Below, piece by piece: positions 6,653-9,408 of a DNA stretch of 9,408 nt. The DNA is from Nitrospira sp. (GTDB lineage Bacteria; Nitrospirota; Thermodesulfovibrionia; Thermodesulfovibrionales; SM23-35), in the NCBI GenBank assembly GCA_016873595.1, contig VGWZ01000067.1, forward strand, positions 1 through 9,408. Direction: 5' to 3'. The translations under genes and the position numbers were made by a program. The notes below the pieces were generated by a model that ran no database searches, was not told the DNA's origin, and saw nothing but the letters and a program-made list of their open reading frames with translations. Position 1 is the stretch's first letter. Each line of letters begins with the position of its first letter.

Positions 6653-6769
6653 GTCATTCCGTGCTTGACACGGAATCCAGGATTTCCCGTTAAAACGGGA
6701 ACCTATTTCCTTAATAGCTCCCTGCTTTCGCAGGGACGGCGTTTGGATTCCTGCTTTCGCTGGAATGAC
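6653..6769. repeat. 117-bp multi-hairpin element with GTCATTCC/GGAATGAC ends
   Basis: The terminal inverted repeats are GTCATTCC (6653-6660) and GGAATGAC (6762-6769). Subterminal GGAATCCA (6672-6679) pairs with TGGATTCC (6744-6751). Two inner hairpins are present: TCCCGTT-AA-AACGGGA (6685-6700) and CCCTGC-TTTC-GCAGGG (6720-6735). Its ends recall the GTCATTCCCG-type small repeats known in several phyla (for example Neisseria dRS3-like repeats). It differs in sequence from the GTCATTCTGA family elsewhere in this window. An ORF running through it is repeat-derived. Confidence 0.7.
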
Positions 6770-6830
6770 AATATTACGTTAGCATTGGTTCTGCGAAATT
6801 TGTAATAGATTAAAAGAGTAGAGAATAGTT

Positions 6831-7655
6831 ATGAACGAAGAAAATACTAAAAAAAGGCTCTCCTTGGATGAGAAATTCAAATTCTCATGTCATAAAGGGC
6901 TTCCCTGTTTTAACACCTGCTGTAATGATATAAATATCTTTATTACACCTTACGATGTCCTGAGGATGAGAAGGGGTACCGGATTATCTTCTGGTGAGTT
7001 TTTAAAGAAAAATACCATCGCACTATTAGGAGATGAAGGGTTGCCTTTGGTGGTGCTTAAGATGACGGAGGATGAAAATAAAAGCTGTCCTTTCGTTACC
7101 CCAGATGGTTGCAGTATATACCAAGACAGGCCATGGGCATGCAGGATGTATCCCATATTCCCGGATTCCTCGGAACGTAGATTGAATAATCAACGTTCCT
7201 CGAAGGAAGAAGCTTTTTTGATAGAGGAAAAGCCCTCATGCCTTGGATTTATGGAGCACTTCCATGAAGTGCTACCATCACAATGGACAGTAGAGGAGTG
7301 GAAGAAGGATCAGGGGATTGATATCTATGATAAAATGAATGAATCTTATAAGGAGATTACATTACATGATTATTTCTCCGCCTCAGGCGGAAGGAATAAG
7401 CTTGATTCAGGAAAAGCGAAGATGCTTTATAAGGCCTGTTATGACCTGGATGAGTTCAAGAAATTCCTTTTTGAAACCAGGTTTTTTGATATCTATGATG
7501 TGGAGAAAGAGGTTATCGATAAGATTAAAGAGGATGAAGAAGAACTTCTAAATTTTAGCTACAGATGGATAAGATTCAATCTGTTTTCTGAAGATACATT
7601 AAAACTCAAAGATAAGACATTGGACAAGCTCTTGCAGTCCAGGAGAGAAGAATAG
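6831..7655 (+). CDS. YkgJ-family cysteine-cluster protein, copy 1
   Basis: The family (CxxCxxCC-type domain) is thought to bind zinc or an Fe-S cluster and has no firmly established reaction. The 274-residue protein carries Cys20, Cys26, Cys30 and Cys31 near the N-terminus (CHKGLPCFNTCC), the TPYD(V/I)LRM segment (39-46), then Cys86, Cys94 and Cys104 in CPFVTPDGC...RPWAC and Cys137 in CLGF. After the cluster comes a WTVEEWKKDQG...YDKMNE segment and a charged helical C-terminal half. It is predicted soluble, with no signal peptide or transmembrane span. The ribosome binding site is weak (AGAGTAGAG region), so the exact start is less certain, although residues upstream of Cys20 align with the next gene. 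It lies after the apr terminator, so it is a separate unit; the downstream paralog follows after 55 nt. Confidence 0.85.
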   Translation: MNEENTKKRLSLDEKFKFSCHKGLPCFNTCCNDINIFITPYDVLRMRRGTGLSSGEFLKKNTIALLGDEGLPLVVLKMTEDENKSCPFVTPDGCSIYQDRPWACRMYPIFPDSSERRLNNQRSSKEEAFLIEEKPSCLGFMEHFHEVLPSQWTVEEWKKDQGIDIYDKMNESYKEITLHDYFSASGGRNKLDSGKAKMLYKACYDLDEFKKFLFETRFFDIYDVEKEVIDKIKEDEEELLNFSYRWIRFNLFSEDTLKLKDKTLDKLLQSRREE

Positions 7656-7710
7656 CAGTAAAATAAATTGTCTATAGTTAAGTAATTCTGATTGGAGAAA
7701 GGATTAAACC

Positions 7711-8484
7711 ATGTTACTGGGTATGAAGTTTGTAGAACCTATTGAGCGCACATTGGATTCTAAATTCAAATTCAGGTGTCATAAAAATATCAGCTGCTTT
7801 AATAAATGCTGTAGACTTACAGATATACTTTTAACACCTTATGACATCTTAAGGATGAAAAAGAGATTGGGAATTTCTTCAGGAGAGCTCCTTGAGAAAT
7901 TCACTTACACTCATATTGATGAAAAGTCCTCACATCCTTATGCAGTGCTTAAGATGATGGATGATAGTGAAGGGAAATGTCCTTTTGTAACACCTGAGGG
8001 CTGTAGTATTTATGAAGACCGGCCTGCTATTTGTCGATATTATCCCGTCGGTCAAGGTATCATGATAAGTGGATCGGAGAAAGAGTCAGTAAATAAGGAT
8101 TTCTATTTCTTTATCAGGGAACCGCAGTGTCTCGGCTATCACGAAGACAAAGAGTGGACCATTGAGACATGGAGGATTGACCAGGGGGCTGACCTCTATG
8201 ATGAGATGAACAGGGAATGGAAGGAGATTCAGTTGAGGAGGGACAATCCTGGTCAACCCAAGCTCGACGAGAAGAAGCAGACCCTGATTTATATGGCAAG
8301 TTATGATATAGACAAATTTAGAAGATTTATTTTTGAGAGCCGTTTTCTTGATGTTATTGATACTGAAGAAGTCGAAAAAATAAAGGCTGACGAGATTGCA
8401 CTGATGAAGTTCGGATTCAAATACTTAAAGTATGTTCTGATGCTTGAGGAAACATTGAAGGTGAAGGAAGAATATAGAAAATAA
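7711..8484 (+). CDS. YkgJ-family cysteine-cluster protein, copy 2
   Basis: A tandem paralog of the preceding gene, 257 residues. All eight cluster cysteines are kept: Cys23, Cys29, Cys33, Cys34, Cys90, Cys98, Cys108 and Cys140. Shared blocks include TPYDILRM (42-49), CPFVTPEGCSIYEDRP, the WRIDQG...YDEMN segment and a YDIDKFRRFIFESRF helix. It lacks about 17 residues relative to copy 1, mainly near both termini and in the segment after the WxxDQG region. AAAGGA (7698-7703) lies 7 nt before the ATG at 7711; an alternative in-frame ATG lies at 7726. Two divergent copies in tandem suggest an old duplication and perhaps a heteromeric pair. Metal type and function are unknown. The next gene begins 7 nt after its stop, suggesting translational coupling. 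Confidence 0.87.
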   Translation: MLLGMKFVEPIERTLDSKFKFRCHKNISCFNKCCRLTDILLTPYDILRMKKRLGISSGELLEKFTYTHIDEKSSHPYAVLKMMDDSEGKCPFVTPEGCSIYEDRPAICRYYPVGQGIMISGSEKESVNKDFYFFIREPQCLGYHEDKEWTIETWRIDQGADLYDEMNREWKEIQLRRDNPGQPKLDEKKQTLIYMASYDIDKFRRFIFESRFLDVIDTEEVEKIKADEIALMKFGFKYLKYVLMLEETLKVKEEYRK

Positions 8485-8491
8485 ACAACAG

Positions 8492-9007
8492 ATGTCAGAT
8501 ATTTGCGATTTTATAACAGGCCAGATGTTTCTTGATACAGATGATGAAAGGATCAGACAGAAGATAGAACGGCTTCTCATTGAAGAGAAGGGGTATTCAA
8601 AACAGGATATTGAGGTTGACAGAGAATTCGAGATTGTTATTGGAGATGAAAAAAATAAATCAAAGGTTGATCTTATTGTAAACATCAAAGGGAAAAGATT
8701 CATGATTATGAGGTGTGCTCGTGGTTCATTGGTATCGAGGGAGAGAGAGATTTTGTCTTGTGCGAGGATTCTTGATGCTTACCAGATTCCCTTTGCTATT
8801 GTAACGAACGGAGAAGATGCAGAGGTTCTTGATACTATTTCTGGTGAAGTAATTGGCAATGGTTTAAAGACAATACCCTCAAAGGCGAATGCCTTAGAAG
8901 CCATAAAACAAATTAAGTTTAAAAAACTTTTAGAAAAAAGGATTGAAAAAGAAAAGCGAATCTTTCTCGCATTCGATGCAATCAAATGTCCTTCGAAATG
9001 TGATTAA
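8492..9007 (+). CDS. HsdR N-terminal-domain protein with degenerate nuclease motif
   Basis: A 171-residue stand-alone protein resembling the N-terminal (PD-(D/E)XK nuclease-fold) domain of type I restriction subunits. No helicase motor or methylase is nearby, so this is not a restriction system. Visible are DDERIRQKIERLLIEEKGY (17-35), the core strand with Asp60 (SKVDLIV), RFMIMRCARGS (69-79) where an intact nuclease would show E-x-K, SRERE (82-86), and VTNGEDAEVLDTISGEV. The E-x-K position reads M-R-C (73-75), so hydrolytic activity is doubtful. The C-terminus is a Lys/Glu-rich helix ending in a Cys pair (CPSKC). There is no good ribosome binding site, and it starts 7 nt after copy 2 of the YkgJ pair, so coupling is likely. 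Its role is unknown; a DNA-binding or structural one is possible. Confidence 0.75.
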   Translation: MSDICDFITGQMFLDTDDERIRQKIERLLIEEKGYSKQDIEVDREFEIVIGDEKNKSKVDLIVNIKGKRFMIMRCARGSLVSREREILSCARILDAYQIPFAIVTNGEDAEVLDTISGEVIGNGLKTIPSKANALEAIKQIKFKKLLEKRIEKEKRIFLAFDAIKCPSKCD

Positions 9008-9121
9008 CCCGAAAAATGCACCATCCCAACCGCGGCTGTATTCCATAGTAGACCCTTCTGGTTGAAAGCATTTATTCATTTTCTTCCCGCAGTGGGGGCA
9101 CTCAGTTGTATGATTAGACAT
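8930..9121 (-). CDS. Possible small zinc-ribbon protein, convergent with the HsdR-like gene
   Basis: A 63-residue ORF with two CxxC pairs, Cys8/Cys11 (CPHCGKKM) and Cys48/Cys51 (CIEC), plus Cys18. This is the spacing of a small treble-clef or zinc-ribbon protein, with a conserved-looking SRGWDGAFF middle. A perfect TTGACA -35 lies upstream on the same strand (complement of 9162-9167) with AT-rich candidate -10s. Against it: no Shine-Dalgarno before the ATG, and its last 78 nt lie antisense to the end of the HsdR-like gene. It could be a real small protein or a decayed remnant. Confidence 0.5.
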   Translation of the reverse strand: MSNHTTECPHCGKKMNKCFQPEGSTMEYSRGWDGAFFGLITFRRTFDCIECEKDSLFFFNPFF

Positions 9122-9336
9122 TTTTAAAAGTAAAAATAGTATTAATCTTACCCTATCGAAATGTCAAGCCCATCTTCTACAGCTGCGACCTAAAAGAGCC
9201 TATTAGAGAAATTAAAAACATAGTATTTAAGCCAATCTACGAGAAAAGCATTTCAAAAAACCGCTAAAACATAGTGCCACGTTAATAGCATAAAAAGCTT
9301 GACAAAACTTACAATAAAGCTTATTATAATGGTGTC
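9122..9336. other. AT-rich spacer ahead of the transposase
   Basis: No gene is seen. The 10-mer AAAACATAGT occurs twice (9215-9224, 9266-9275). The left end of the insertion sequence probably lies between about 9225 and 9300, but its terminal repeat cannot be confirmed because the right end is outside the window. Confidence 0.5.
9299..9330 (+). promoter_or_regulatory. Promoter of the transposase gene
   Basis: TTGACA (9299-9304) is followed after 17 bp by TATTAT (9322-9327); a perfect TATAAT overlaps at 9325-9330 with a 20-bp spacer. Either -10 would start transcription at or just before the ATG at 9337, so the message would be leaderless or nearly so. Confidence 0.6.
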
Positions 9337-9408
9337 ATGTTTATAAGAGTAAAACCATCAGGTCCCAGAAGATATCTTCAAATTGTAAAAAGCATATGGA
9401 ATAAAGGA
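9337..9408 (+). CDS. Transposase N-terminus (IS1634-type), cut by the window end
   Basis: Only 24 codons are present, reading MFIRVKPSGPRRYLQIVKSI and a few more. The pattern M-(F/Y)-(I/V)-R-V-K...Y-(L/V)-Q-I-V resembles the start of IS1634-family (IS4 superfamily) DDE transposases. No Shine-Dalgarno sequence precedes the ATG. The catalytic domain is beyond the window, so intactness cannot be judged. If confirmed it marks an insertion sequence immediately downstream of the YkgJ/HsdR-like operon. Confidence 0.6.
   Translation, partial: MFIRVKPSGPRRYLQIVKSIWNKG

Noticed and set aside
6569..6805. Plus-strand ORF of 78 codons after aprA
   Set aside because: It spans the apr terminator and the 6653-6769 repeat element, so its peptide is repeat-derived.
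7339..7551. Plus-strand ORF of 70 codons inside YkgJ copy 1
   Set aside because: It is an alternate frame of a gene with a clear cysteine-cluster signature.
8492..9007. Type I restriction-modification system
   Set aside because: No helicase domain, methylase or specificity subunit is present, and the nuclease motif is degenerate.

Overview
The window looks like a moderately AT-rich bacterial chromosome from an organism with dissimilatory sulfur metabolism. Its core is a same-strand run of adk, sat, a small unknown gene, aprB and aprA: activation of sulfate to adenosine-5'-phosphosulfate (APS), and interconversion of APS with sulfite plus AMP. Gene order, YkgJ-type cysteine-cluster proteins and repeat-rich spacers would suit a Thermodesulfovibrio-like (Nitrospirota) or other sulfate-reducing lineage. 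That placement is inference; no phylogenetic marker was tested, and sequence alone does not fix whether the pathway runs reductively or oxidatively.

Layout: 1-645 is a long spacer with short-period tandem repeats, two dyad-containing direct repeats and a nested palindromic element. 646-1245 is rdgB (nucleotide pool sanitation). An AT-rich spacer with a well-formed sigma70-type promoter (1322-1350) leads into adk (1486-2136), sat (2152-3531) and a cysteine-free 126-residue protein of unknown function (3543-3923). A 255-bp spacer holding a long palindrome and a heptad repeat array separates these from aprB (4179-4625) and aprA (4642-6558). A strong intrinsic terminator (6589-6622) closes the sulfur block. 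No qmo or other electron-transfer gene follows within the window.

After a second palindromic repeat of a different family (6653-6769) comes a likely three-gene operon: two tandem YkgJ-family paralogs (6831-7655 and 7711-8484) sharing all eight family cysteines, and an HsdR N-terminal-domain protein (8492-9007) whose nuclease motif appears degraded. A small possible zinc-ribbon ORF lies on the opposite strand and overlaps it convergently by 78 nt (8930-9121). The window ends in the first 24 codons of an apparent IS1634-type transposase (from 9337).

How the genes fit together: Sat makes APS and pyrophosphate from ATP and sulfate; AprAB reduces APS to sulfite and AMP; Adk converts AMP plus ATP to two ADP. 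Placing adk 15 nt upstream of sat therefore puts the AMP-recycling step in the same transcript as activation. The small protein between sat and aprB is the best candidate for an undescribed component. The YkgJ/HsdR-like cluster has no assigned role.
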